DNA of 10,892 nucleotides from Pseudomonadota bacterium (GTDB lineage Bacteria; Pseudomonadota; Alphaproteobacteria; Caulobacterales; Caulobacteraceae), in contig JAEYQX010000030.1 of the NCBI GenBank assembly GCA_023409795.1, forward strand, positions 1 to 10,892, given 5' to 3'. Under the pieces are notes generated by a model, which was given only the letters and a program-made list of their open reading frames with translations, ran no database searches and was not told the origin of the DNA. Below, piece after piece: positions 1 through 6,249 of the stretch. Each line of letters begins with the position of its first letter. The stretch's first letter is position 1. The position numbers were made by a program, and so were the translations under genes.

Positions 1-1021
1 GCTTGAAGGTCGAGCCGGGCGCGAACACTCCGCCGACCGCCTTGTCGGTCAGGGGACGGCGTTCATAGTCCATCCAGGCGCGATAGATGGGCCCCGGCAC
101 CCCCGAGACAAACAGGTTGGGATCGAACGAGGGCGAGGACACCATGGCCAGGATGTCGCCGTTGCGGACGTCCATCACGACAATGCTGCCCGATTCCTCG
201 CCGAACACCTCAAGCGCCCGCTGCTGGACGTCATGGTCCAGCGTCAGGATGACTTCCTTGCCCTGGATGGCGGGCTTGGAGCCGGGAATGTCCTCGGCCA
301 CGACACGGCCGCGCGCATTCACCTCGACCCGCTTGCCGCCGGCCTCGCCCCGCAGGTCCTCGTCGAGCGACCGCTCCAACCCCTGGCGCCCGATGCGGAA
401 GCCGGGGTTGAACAGGATGGCCGGCGGGCTTTCGCCCTTGTCGCGGATGGCCTTGACGTCATTGTCCGAGACCTTGGCCACATAGCCGACCACATGGGCA
501 TAGGTCCCGCCATAGGGGTAGTAGCGGGCCTCGTTCATGTCGGCCATGACGCCGGGCAACTCGCTGGCGTGCAGGTTGACCCGCGAGAACTCTTCCCAGC
601 TCAGGTCGCTTTTGACCGGCACCGGCGAGAAGCGCGGCGCGGCATTGACCTCGCGGATGATGGTGCGGCGTCGCTCCACCGTATCGGGCAGCAGGCGTCC
701 CAGCAGGTCCAGGGTCTGGTCCAGGTCCTTGGTCTCGTCGCGGATGACCAGAACGCGGAAGCTGGGCCGGTTGCCGGCCAGGATCACCCCGTTGCGGTCC
801 TTGATCAGGCCACGCGGCGGCGGCACCAGCCGGAAGTTGAACTGGTTGTTGGTCGCCAGGGTCGCGTATTCTTCGGACTTGAACAGCTGCAGCTGGGCCA
901 GTCGCCCGGTCAGGGCCGTGACCCCGAACAGCGTCGCCCCGCCCAGCAGCAGGGTGCGCCGCAGGAAGGACCCCTGCCGCTCATTGACGTCGGAAAAGAA
1001 GATATGGGGTTCGCTGCTCAT
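1..1021 (-). CDS. mrdA: Penicillin-binding protein 2 (peptidoglycan DD-transpeptidase), 5' part only
   Basis: This is the class B transpeptidase that cross-links peptidoglycan during lateral wall growth, working with RodA and MreBCD at the inner membrane. Only residues 1-340 are in the window. A single membrane anchor lies at about residues 22-39. The class B pedestal signature PPPRGLIKDRNGV follows at 67-79. The transpeptidase domain begins around residue 260, and the active-site motif STFK (nucleophile Ser337, Lys340) uses the last bases at the window edge. The other transpeptidase motifs (SxN, KTG) lie outside. The start ATG overlaps the mreD stop as ATGA. No clear Shine-Dalgarno sequence precedes it, so translation is probably coupled to mreD. 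The truncation is due to the window, not to a broken gene. In Caulobacter, rodA follows; it would lie beyond position 1. Confidence 0.95.
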   Translation of the reverse strand, partial: MSSEPHIFFSDVNERQGSFLRRTLLLGGATLFGVTALTGRLAQLQLFKSEEYATLATNNQFNFRLVPPPRGLIKDRNGVILAGNRPSFRVLVIRDETKDLDQTLDLLGRLLPDTVERRRTIIREVNAAPRFSPVPVKSDLSWEEFSRVNLHASELPGVMADMNEARYYPYGGTYAHVVGYVAKVSDNDVKAIRDKGESPPAILFNPGFRIGRQGLERSLDEDLRGEAGGKRVEVNARGRVVAEDIPGSKPAIQGKEVILTLDHDVQQRALEVFGEESGSIVVMDVRNGDILAMVSSPSFDPNLFVSGVPGPIYRAWMDYERRPLTDKAVGGVFAPGSTFK

Positions 1022-1536
1022 CGGAACCGCACGTCAGCATCGTCAAAGGTCTGGATCAGCCAGTCTGCCAGGGGAAAGAGCAGCAGGGTCGGAATCATCT
1101 GCCCCGCCACCGCCACCAGACTTGCGGCGTTACCGGTTTTCACCGTCATCACCATATGGGCCAAAAAGAAGGCCAGGCAGGTCGAGGACACATAGAGGAT
1201 GAACAGCACCATGGTCGCCTGCCCCGCCATAAAGCGCGAGGCGACCAGGACGGTGCCATAGACCGCCAGCAGGGCCAGCGGCCACAGGCCTGCGGCTCCG
1301 CCCCAGAAGAAGTCGAGGAACAGCCCCAGGCCGAACAGGACCAGGGGGCCCAGCAGCGAGGGCCGGATCAGCGGCCAGGCAAAGGCCAGGACCAGCGGCA
1401 GGACCGGCTCGGGCAGGCTGAACCCGAACAGGCGCAGCGGGATGGCCAGCAGGATGGTCACAGCCATGGCAACCAGGGCCGGATAGCCAATCCACTGCAT
1501 CGGACCGACCACACGCACCGTGATCGCCCGTCTCAC
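1018..1536 (-). CDS. mreD: Rod shape-determining protein MreD
   Basis: MreD is a small polytopic inner-membrane protein of the elongasome that binds MreC and modulates PBP2/RodA activity. The predicted 172-residue protein is almost entirely hydrophobic. Five to six membrane segments are visible, roughly at residues 15-37, 44-60, 62-78, 82-99, 104-125 and 138-160, and it ends in a short charged tail (DDADVRFR). The length fits the family. The start is GTG, with a strong GGAGG at 1547-1543 and 6-base spacing. It overlaps the mreC stop as GTGA. Its own stop overlaps the mrdA start as ATGA. MreD sequences diverge strongly, so the name rests on size, topology and position between mreC and mrdA. 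Those three together make it secure. Confidence 0.92.
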   Translation of the reverse strand: MRRAITVRVVGPMQWIGYPALVAMAVTILLAIPLRLFGFSLPEPVLPLVLAFAWPLIRPSLLGPLVLFGLGLFLDFFWGGAAGLWPLALLAVYGTVLVASRFMAGQATMVLFILYVSSTCLAFFLAHMVMTVKTGNAASLVAVAGQMIPTLLLFPLADWLIQTFDDADVRFR

Positions 1537-2609
1537 TCCGGACCTCCCGCAGGAGATGCGGCAGGAACTGGCGACGCTGTGGGCGGCGCGGCCGCAGCAG
1601 CAGCGGCGGCTGCGTCGGCGGCGCGGACACGCTCGGCCGAGGCCTCGGCGGCGGCGGCACGGCGGGTGGCGACGTCCTGGATGGCAGCGGCCTGGGCCGG
1701 ATCGGGGGCCGGGGCGGTCGTCACACCGGCCAGGGGCGGTGCATTCAGGGCGTCCTGGTCCGCCAGCTGCGCAAAGCTCTGGAACAGCAGGATGCGGACA
1801 TAGTCGATGGCGGCGCGGTCGCTGAACAGCTTGACCCGCCAGGTGCCATCCAGCCCCTTGGCCGCGACACCGACGGGCAGGCCACGGGGGAAGCCGCCGC
1901 CATCGCCCGAGCTCAGGATGCGGTCGCCATCGCGCACGGCGTCAGGGCCGCGCACATAGTCCAGGCGCGGATTGCCACTGCCATCCCCGGTCAGGATGGC
2001 CCGGGCGTCGGTCCGCTCGACCAGGACCGGGATGCGCGACGACACGTCCGTCAGCAGCAGCATCCGGCTGTGAACCGGCGAGGTGCCGACGATGCGGCCC
2101 ACCAGGCCATGCTCGCTGAGAACCGGGTTGCCAATCCGCACGCCCTTGCCATTGCCGATGTTCAGCAGGCGGGCGCGGGCGAAGGGTCCCCGGGCATCGG
2201 TGATGGCCACGCCGGTGACCATGTCGATCGGCGGATCAGTGCGGATGCCCAGCATTTCCTCGTAGCGGGCATTGATGTTCTTGAGCGCCAGGGCATCGTC
2301 GCGCCAGCCCTGCATTTCCTGCAACTCGGCCTTGAGGCGACGGTTCTCTGAAATGGCAAAGAAGTAGCCGCGCACATAGTCGACGACATTGCCCGTCCAG
2401 CGGACCGGGGCCGCCAGGACCGTGCCGACCGGGGTCACGCCCGCCTCGAACCCGGCCCTAACCGGGGCAAGCCCGTCTGTGCCGTGGCGCGACCGCGTAT
2501 CCCCGAACAGCAGGATGATCGAGACAATCAGGCCGACAACGACCACCACCGCGGCCGTCCAGGCCAGCGGCACCTTTAGATTTTCGAATGGTCCGTCGCG
2601 AAACGCCAC
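1533..2609 (-). CDS. mreC: Rod shape-determining protein MreC
   Basis: MreC is a bitopic periplasmic scaffold that links MreB filaments and MreD to PBP2. I chose the GTG at 2609 (358 aa). It has GGAAGG at 2621-2616 with 6-base spacing, and the product then begins with a short cytoplasmic stretch (residues 2-13, AFRDGPFENLKV) as in Caulobacter homologues as I recall them. An in-frame TTG at 2654 would add 15 residues and has no such support. One membrane segment covers about residues 14-35. A short helical, probably coiled-coil stretch follows at about 75-100 (NRRLKAELQEMQ), then the MreC beta-domain to about residue 285. The last 68 residues or so form an Ala/Pro-rich low-complexity tail with a run of nine alanines. 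The gene is tightly coupled to mreD downstream and is separated from mreB by a structured gap. Confidence 0.94.
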   Translation of the reverse strand: MAFRDGPFENLKVPLAWTAAVVVVVGLIVSIILLFGDTRSRHGTDGLAPVRAGFEAGVTPVGTVLAAPVRWTGNVVDYVRGYFFAISENRRLKAELQEMQGWRDDALALKNINARYEEMLGIRTDPPIDMVTGVAITDARGPFARARLLNIGNGKGVRIGNPVLSEHGLVGRIVGTSPVHSRMLLLTDVSSRIPVLVERTDARAILTGDGSGNPRLDYVRGPDAVRDGDRILSSGDGGGFPRGLPVGVAAKGLDGTWRVKLFSDRAAIDYVRILLFQSFAQLADQDALNAPPLAGVTTAPAPDPAQAAAIQDVATRRAAAAEASAERVRAADAAAAAAAAAPPTASPVPAASPAGGPE

Positions 2610-2654
2610 GGCCAACCTTCCAGCTAGAGATATGGAATGATGGCGAACCACCAA

Positions 2655-2710
2655 AGGCTTTGAAGCCTAACCTGAAAGACCGTTTCTTGGCGAACCGGTC
2701 TCTCCAGGTT
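2655..2710 (-). promoter_or_regulatory. Two adjacent inverted repeats in the mreB-mreC gap
   Basis: The 117-base gap between mreB and mreC can form two hairpins in the transcript. The first pairs 2669-2674 with 2705-2710 (6 bp) and 2677-2682 with 2696-2701 (6 bp), with a 2/3-base internal loop and a 13-base apical loop. The second is a 6-bp perfect repeat, 2655-2660 with 2663-2668, separated by two bases. A 9-base direct repeat, TGGCGAACC, occurs at 2641-2649 and again at 2688-2696, mostly inside the loop of the first hairpin. There is no T-run after either hairpin on the minus strand, so a classical intrinsic terminator is unlikely. Attenuation, RNase processing or 3'-end protection of the mreB message are possible roles; these are inferences. 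Confidence 0.5.
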
Positions 2711-2726
2711 GTGACTTCGGCTCAGA

Positions 2727-3767
2727 TCAGAGCGAGGATTCCAGGATGCCCTTCATCCACGACGGGTGCTCCAGCACCTTGCCGCAGCCGATGGCAACGC
2801 AGGACAGCGGATCGTCGGCCACCTGCACCGGCAGACCGGTGTGGTCGCGGATCTCGGCGTCCAGGCCGCGCAGCAGCGCGCCGCCGCCGGTCAGCATGAT
2901 GCCCTTGTCGGCGATGTCGGCGGCCAGTTCCGGCGGGGTAGCCTCCAGAGCGACCTTAACGGCCTCGACGATCTGCGAGACCGGCTCGGCCAGGGCTTCG
3001 GCAGCCTGACGCTCGCTCATCCTCACTTCGCGCGGCACGCCCTGCATCAGGTCGCGGCCCTTGACCTCGATCGACAGGCCTTCGCCGTCGGCCGGGGTAC
3101 GGGCGGTGCCGATGTCCTTCTTGATACGCTCTGCGGTCGTTTCACCGATCAGCAGGTTGTGGTTGCGGCGCATGTAGGCGATCAGCGCATCGTCCATCAT
3201 GTCGCCACCGACGCGGACCGAGCGCGAATAGACGATACCCGACAGCGACAGCACGGCCACCTCGGTCGTACCACCGCCGATATCGACCACCATCGAGCCG
3301 GTCGGCTCGTGGATCGGCAGGCCGGCACCGATGGCAGCAGCCATCGGCTCGTCGATCAGGCCGACGCGACGGGCCGAGGCGTTCAGGCACGAATCATTGA
3401 TGGCGCGACGCTCAACCGCGGTTGCACCCGACGGCACGCACACGATCATCTTGGGGTTCACGAAGCCCTTGCGGTTGTGAACCTTGCGGATGAAGTGCTT
3501 GATCATTTCCTCGGCGACTTCGAAGTCGGCGATCACGCCGTCGCGCATCGGACGGATGGCTTCCATGTGACCCGGGGTACGGCCCAGCATCTGCTTGGCT
3601 TCCAGGCCAACGGCGTGGACGATCTTGCGACCGCCAACATTGCGAAGGGCAACCACCGACGGCTCGTTCAGGACGATGCCCTTGCCGCGCATGTAGATCA
3701 GGGTGTTGGCCGTTCCCAAATCCATCGCGATGTCGTTGGAAATCATGCCGAAGAGGGGGGAAAGCAT
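2727..3767 (-). CDS. mreB: Rod shape-determining protein MreB (bacterial actin)
   Basis: MreB is an ATP-dependent actin homologue that forms membrane-bound filaments and directs elongasome movement. The 346-residue product shows the actin-fold nucleotide motifs: phosphate-1 DLGTANT at residues 16-22, phosphate-2 DIGGGTTEV at about 162-170, and the adenosine-site stretch GIMLTGGGALLRG near residue 300. The N-terminus MLSPLFGMI is short and hydrophobic, as expected for the amphipathic membrane-binding segment. I chose the ATG at 3767. A frame extension to a GTG at 3857 would add 30 non-homologous residues. No convincing Shine-Dalgarno precedes 3767, which is odd for an abundant protein. mreB is the first gene of the mreBCD-mrdA cluster. 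Confidence 0.98.
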   Translation of the reverse strand: MLSPLFGMISNDIAMDLGTANTLIYMRGKGIVLNEPSVVALRNVGGRKIVHAVGLEAKQMLGRTPGHMEAIRPMRDGVIADFEVAEEMIKHFIRKVHNRKGFVNPKMIVCVPSGATAVERRAINDSCLNASARRVGLIDEPMAAAIGAGLPIHEPTGSMVVDIGGGTTEVAVLSLSGIVYSRSVRVGGDMMDDALIAYMRRNHNLLIGETTAERIKKDIGTARTPADGEGLSIEVKGRDLMQGVPREVRMSERQAAEALAEPVSQIVEAVKVALEATPPELAADIADKGIMLTGGGALLRGLDAEIRDHTGLPVQVADDPLSCVAIGCGKVLEHPSWMKGILESSL

Positions 3768-3946
3768 AGGCGTCGGGTACCGCTTGTTCTTGCCTGCTAG
3801 GGCGTCAAATCTAATCGTCTGCGTCGGCGACACCCCTGCATCGCGCACCGATTGCACGACGCCAACCTTATGTCCGCGCCTAGCCGACTACAGGCCCGTT
3901 TGCCCGCATGAGACGGGGATTGCAAGCGCCTATCACACACTGATCA
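3768..3946 (-). promoter_or_regulatory. Upstream region of mreB, presumed promoter region
   Basis: The mreB promoter should lie in this stretch, because the hairpins just upstream separate it from the preceding gene. Scanning the minus strand for the Caulobacter housekeeping pattern (TTGACGS, 10-14 bases, GCTANAWC) gave only weak candidates. GTGTCGC, 11 bases, then ATTAGATT (downstream end near 3808) matches 5/7 and 5/8. A perfect TTGACGC is also present just downstream, but its best partner GCAAGAAC is only 8 bases away. I cannot place the start site with confidence. No coding sequence is visible here. Confidence 0.3.
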
Positions 3947-3968
3947 CAGCCTTGTCACGGCAAGGCTG
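3947..3968 (-). terminator. Hairpin downstream of the VTT-domain gene, possible terminator
   Basis: CAGCCTTG (3947-3954) and CAAGGCTG (3961-3968) form a perfect 8-bp inverted repeat around a 6-base loop, 48 bases past the stop codon of the upstream membrane-protein gene. No T-run follows on the minus strand. It may therefore be a U-less or Rho-assisted terminator, a 3'-end stabiliser, or an operator upstream of mreB. Confidence 0.35.
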
Positions 3969-4001
3969 GAAATCGCAGCGGGGCGAGCCGCAAATGGCCG
4001 C

Positions 4002-4017
4002 GAATTCGCCCGAATTC
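4002..4017 (-). repeat. Short palindrome overlapping the VTT gene stop codon
   Basis: Two GAATTC hexamers 10 bases apart form the inverted repeat GAATTCG-CC-CGAATTC. It overlaps the TGA (4018-4016) of the membrane-protein gene. In RNA it could make a 6-bp stem with a 4-base loop, immediately before the 3947-3968 hairpin. Confidence 0.4.
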
Positions 4018-4843
4018 AGGCGTCGCCCGGTCCCTTCAGCCCGCTACCGGCTCCGCGACGCCGAATGACCTCGCGCACCAGCATCATGACCCCCAGCCAG
4101 GCGACCGCGACCGCCGCCAGGATCAGGGATGTCCAGATTCCATCGCCTGAAACGGCCGCCATGAACGATCCTCCGAAGAAGGCGACCAGGGCCGTCTTTG
4201 GCAAGACGCCCAGGGCACAGCCGGCCAGATAGGCCGGAAATGAGGCCCTGACCGCGCCGAATGCCATATTCACGACAATAAAGGGGGCAGACGGAACATT
4301 TCTGATGATAAAACTGGCCGTGAAGGCATTTCGCCCGACAAAGGCCTGGAGCCGGCGACTGGCCCCGCCCGCCACCTTTTCCAGCGCCCGCGCGGTCGGC
4401 CCGCGTCCCAGCCAATAGGTGACCGCCGCCGAGGCCACCGTCGCCACCCAGCTGTAGGCAAAGCCGTGCCAGGGCCCAAAGGCCACCACACAGGCGGCAA
4501 TCAGGATGAACTGGGGCACCCCGACAAAGGCCGAGACGGCAAAGACCCCGATCGCCGCCGCCAGGCCCCACGGCCCGGCGCGATAGCCCGCCAGCCAGTC
4601 CTGCAGCCGGTCCTCTGCCCCCAGGGCCAGCTGGGACTTGCCAAAGGCAAACAGGGCGATCACCGCACCGAACAGCAGGGCGACCGCCAGCAGCGTCCGC
4701 CACCGCTGCGCCTCCATGTGCAGCAGGAAATCCAGGGAACGACGAAGAGCAGACTTCATGGCTCCGTCCGTGGCCGAGATCGGCTCCACAGTCCAGCCTT
4801 GCGCAGCCCGATCATCCTGGCCCTTCCGCGGCGCTGTAAGCAT
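4016..4843 (-). CDS. TVP38/TMEM64 family (VTT-domain) inner-membrane protein
   Basis: The 275-residue polytopic protein belongs to the VTT/DedA-like superfamily (PF09335). Membrane segments are visible at about 50-67, 92-120, 126-146, 203-226 and 236-256. The family core is recognisable as two half-hairpin regions: FVGVPQFILIAACVVAFGP at 106-124 and IIRNVPSAPFIVVNMAFGA at 179-197. An Arg-x-x-Pro followed by an Asn and Gly is typical of this family. Related DedA proteins flip undecaprenyl phosphate, and eukaryotic TMEM41B/VMP1 scramble phospholipids. The substrate of this member is not evident from sequence. The start ATG at 4843 has GGAG at 4854-4851 with 7-base spacing, which keeps a hydrophilic 28-residue N-terminal extension ahead of an in-frame Met29. 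It diverges from the aminotransferase gene and is co-oriented with mreB. Confidence 0.85.
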   Translation of the reverse strand: MLTAPRKGQDDRAAQGWTVEPISATDGAMKSALRRSLDFLLHMEAQRWRTLLAVALLFGAVIALFAFGKSQLALGAEDRLQDWLAGYRAGPWGLAAAIGVFAVSAFVGVPQFILIAACVVAFGPWHGFAYSWVATVASAAVTYWLGRGPTARALEKVAGGASRRLQAFVGRNAFTASFIIRNVPSAPFIVVNMAFGAVRASFPAYLAGCALGVLPKTALVAFFGGSFMAAVSGDGIWTSLILAAVAVAWLGVMMLVREVIRRRGAGSGLKGPGDA

Positions 4844-4883
4844 ATTTTATCTCCGCGCTGCAGGATCATTTGCACATATGGCC

Positions 4884-4894
4884 TACGTTACGTA
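4884..4894. promoter_or_regulatory. Palindrome in the divergent promoter region 4844-4943
   Basis: The 100-base gap between the divergent VTT-domain gene and the aminotransferase gene contains TACGT-T-ACGTA, an 11-base perfect dyad. It includes the 8-base palindrome TTACGTAA (4888-4895). The region is AT-richer than its surroundings, as a promoter should be. A site here could bind a dimeric regulator acting on either gene. No confident -35/-10 pair was found on either strand. Confidence 0.3.
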
Positions 4895-4943
4895 AACAGC
4901 CCTGCCCTCCCCGGCACAAATTGTCCAAAACCATGGGATAGTC

Positions 4944-6149
4944 ATGTCCAGCCTGCAGTCGTCCGCCCTCGCCCGCGTCAAGCCCTCGGCCACCATCGCC
5001 GTTACTGCGCGCGCACGTGAGCTCAAGCGCGAGGGCCGTGACGTCATTGGCCTGGGCGCGGGCGAGCCCGATTTCGACACCCCGGACAACATCAAGCAGG
5101 CCGCCATCGACGCCATCTCGCGCGGCGAGACCAAGTACACCGACGCAGACGGGATGCCCGAGCTGAAGGCCGCCATCGCCGCCAAGTTCGCTCGTGAGAA
5201 CGGCCTGAAGTACGAAACCAGCCAGATCCACGTCGCCCCCGGCGGCAAGCCCGTCATCTTCAACGCCCTGGTCGCCACCCTGAACCCGGGTGATGAGGTC
5301 ATCGTGCCGGCCCCCTACTGGGTGTCCTATCCCGACATGGTGCTGCTGGCCGGTGGCGAGCCTGTCACGGTCGTCGGCGAAGAGGCGGACGGCTTCAAGC
5401 TGCGCCCCGAGGTGCTGGAAAAAGCGATCACGCCCCGGACCCGCTGGCTGATCCTGAACAGCCCGTCCAACCCGACCGGCGCCGCCTATACCCGCGCCGA
5501 GCTGGAAGCCCTCGCCGTCGTGCTGCGCCAGCATCCGCACGTCTGGGTGCTGACCGACGACATGTATGAGCACCTTGTCTATGACGGGTTCGAATACACC
5601 ACCATCGCCCAGGTCGCCCCGGACCTCTATGACCGCACCCTGACCGTCAATGGCGTGTCCAAGGCCTATGCCATGACCGGCTGGCGCATCGGCTATGCCG
5701 GTGGCCCCAAGCCCCTGATCGACCTGAAGCGCAAGGTGGCCAGCCAGACCACGTCCAACCCCGCCACCGTCTCGCAGTGGGCGGCGGTTGAGGCCCTGAA
5801 CGGCACCCAGGATTTCCTGGCCCCGCGCGCCGAGGCCTTCAAGGCACGTCGCGACCTGGTCGTCTCCATGCTGAATGACGCCGAGGGCATCACCTGCGCC
5901 ACGCCGGAAGGAGCCTTCTATGTCTATCCGTCCTGCGCGGGCCTGATCGGCAAGACCACGCCGTCGGGCGTCGTCATCGACAGCGACGAGACCTTCACCA
6001 CCGAGCTGCTGAACGCCGAAGGCGTGGCGGTCGTCCAGGGCGCGGCCTTTGGCCTGTCCCCCTACTTCCGCATCTCCTACGCCACCTCTGACGCCGTGCT
6101 GACCGAAGCCTGCACCCGCATCCAGAAGTTCTGCGCCTCGCTGAAATAG
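4944..6149 (+). CDS. Pyridoxal-phosphate-dependent aspartate aminotransferase (class I)
   Basis: This enzyme transfers the amino group between aspartate and 2-oxoglutarate in the cytoplasm. In alphaproteobacteria, members of this Ib-type subgroup often also accept prephenate, feeding arogenate synthesis. The 401-residue product is of normal length. Visible fold-type I features are the substrate-loop motif GLGAGEPDFDTP (36-47), SNPTG (175-179) with the PLP-contacting Asn176, TDDMYEHL (204-211) with Asp205 and Tyr208, the Schiff-base Lys240 in SKAYAMTGWRIGY with phosphate-binding Arg248, and Arg376 in FRISYATS for the substrate carboxylate. The start ATG at 4944 gives the usual N-terminus but has only a weak ribosome-binding site (GGGATAG). 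It is probably monocistronic, ending at a palindromic repeat. Assignment to aspC/aatA by symbol is avoided because substrate range cannot be read here. Confidence 0.95.
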   Translation: MSSLQSSALARVKPSATIAVTARARELKREGRDVIGLGAGEPDFDTPDNIKQAAIDAISRGETKYTDADGMPELKAAIAAKFARENGLKYETSQIHVAPGGKPVIFNALVATLNPGDEVIVPAPYWVSYPDMVLLAGGEPVTVVGEEADGFKLRPEVLEKAITPRTRWLILNSPSNPTGAAYTRAELEALAVVLRQHPHVWVLTDDMYEHLVYDGFEYTTIAQVAPDLYDRTLTVNGVSKAYAMTGWRIGYAGGPKPLIDLKRKVASQTTSNPATVSQWAAVEALNGTQDFLAPRAEAFKARRDLVVSMLNDAEGITCATPEGAFYVYPSCAGLIGKTTPSGVVIDSDETFTTELLNAEGVAVVQGAAFGLSPYFRISYATSDAVLTEACTRIQKFCASLK

Positions 6150-6157
6150 GCCCACAC

Positions 6158-6205
6158 CTCCCCTCCCCACTTGGTGGGGAGGGGGACCGCGAAGCGGTGG
6201 AGGGG
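6158..6205. repeat. Compact palindromic intergenic repeat between convergent genes
   Basis: CCCCTCCCCAC (6160-6170) and GTGGGGAGGGG (6174-6184) form a perfect 11-bp stem around TTG. They are followed at once by ACCGC-GAA-GCGGT (6186-6198) and then GGAGGGG (6199-6205), which can pair alternatively with CCTCCCC at the left end. The nested design, with two possible foldings, resembles dispersed REP-like elements that I recall from Caulobacterales and related genomes. It sits between the 3' ends of two convergent genes and may serve as a bidirectional transcription stop, although there is no T-run. Confidence 0.65.
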
Positions 6206-6249
6206 CCGGTTTCACACGGCTGCCTGCCGCTCCGCCTCCCGCTTGAGCC

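Noticed and set aside
233..1195. A 320-codon plus-strand frame opposite mrdA
   Set aside because: The minus strand reads continuously as PBP2 with membrane anchor, RGxIxDRxG motif and STFK. The plus frame shows no domain features.
1585..1665. GCN/GGC-rich tract as a possible repeat array
   Set aside because: It is the coding sequence of the Ala-rich MreC tail. There is no regular repeat unit beyond codon-level low complexity.
2766..3800. A 344-codon plus-strand frame opposite mreB
   Set aside because: MreB is highly conserved on the other strand. The plus-strand product is His/Asp/Gln-rich and resembles no family, typical of a codon-bias shadow.
3777..3806. TTGACGC with GCAAGAAC as an mreB promoter
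   Set aside because: Both elements look good alone, but the 8-base spacer is below the 10-14 bases of the consensus.
3768..3857. A 30-residue N-terminal extension of MreB starting at GTG 3857
   Set aside because: MreB of this group starts with a short hydrophobic segment as at 3767. The extension has no family support.
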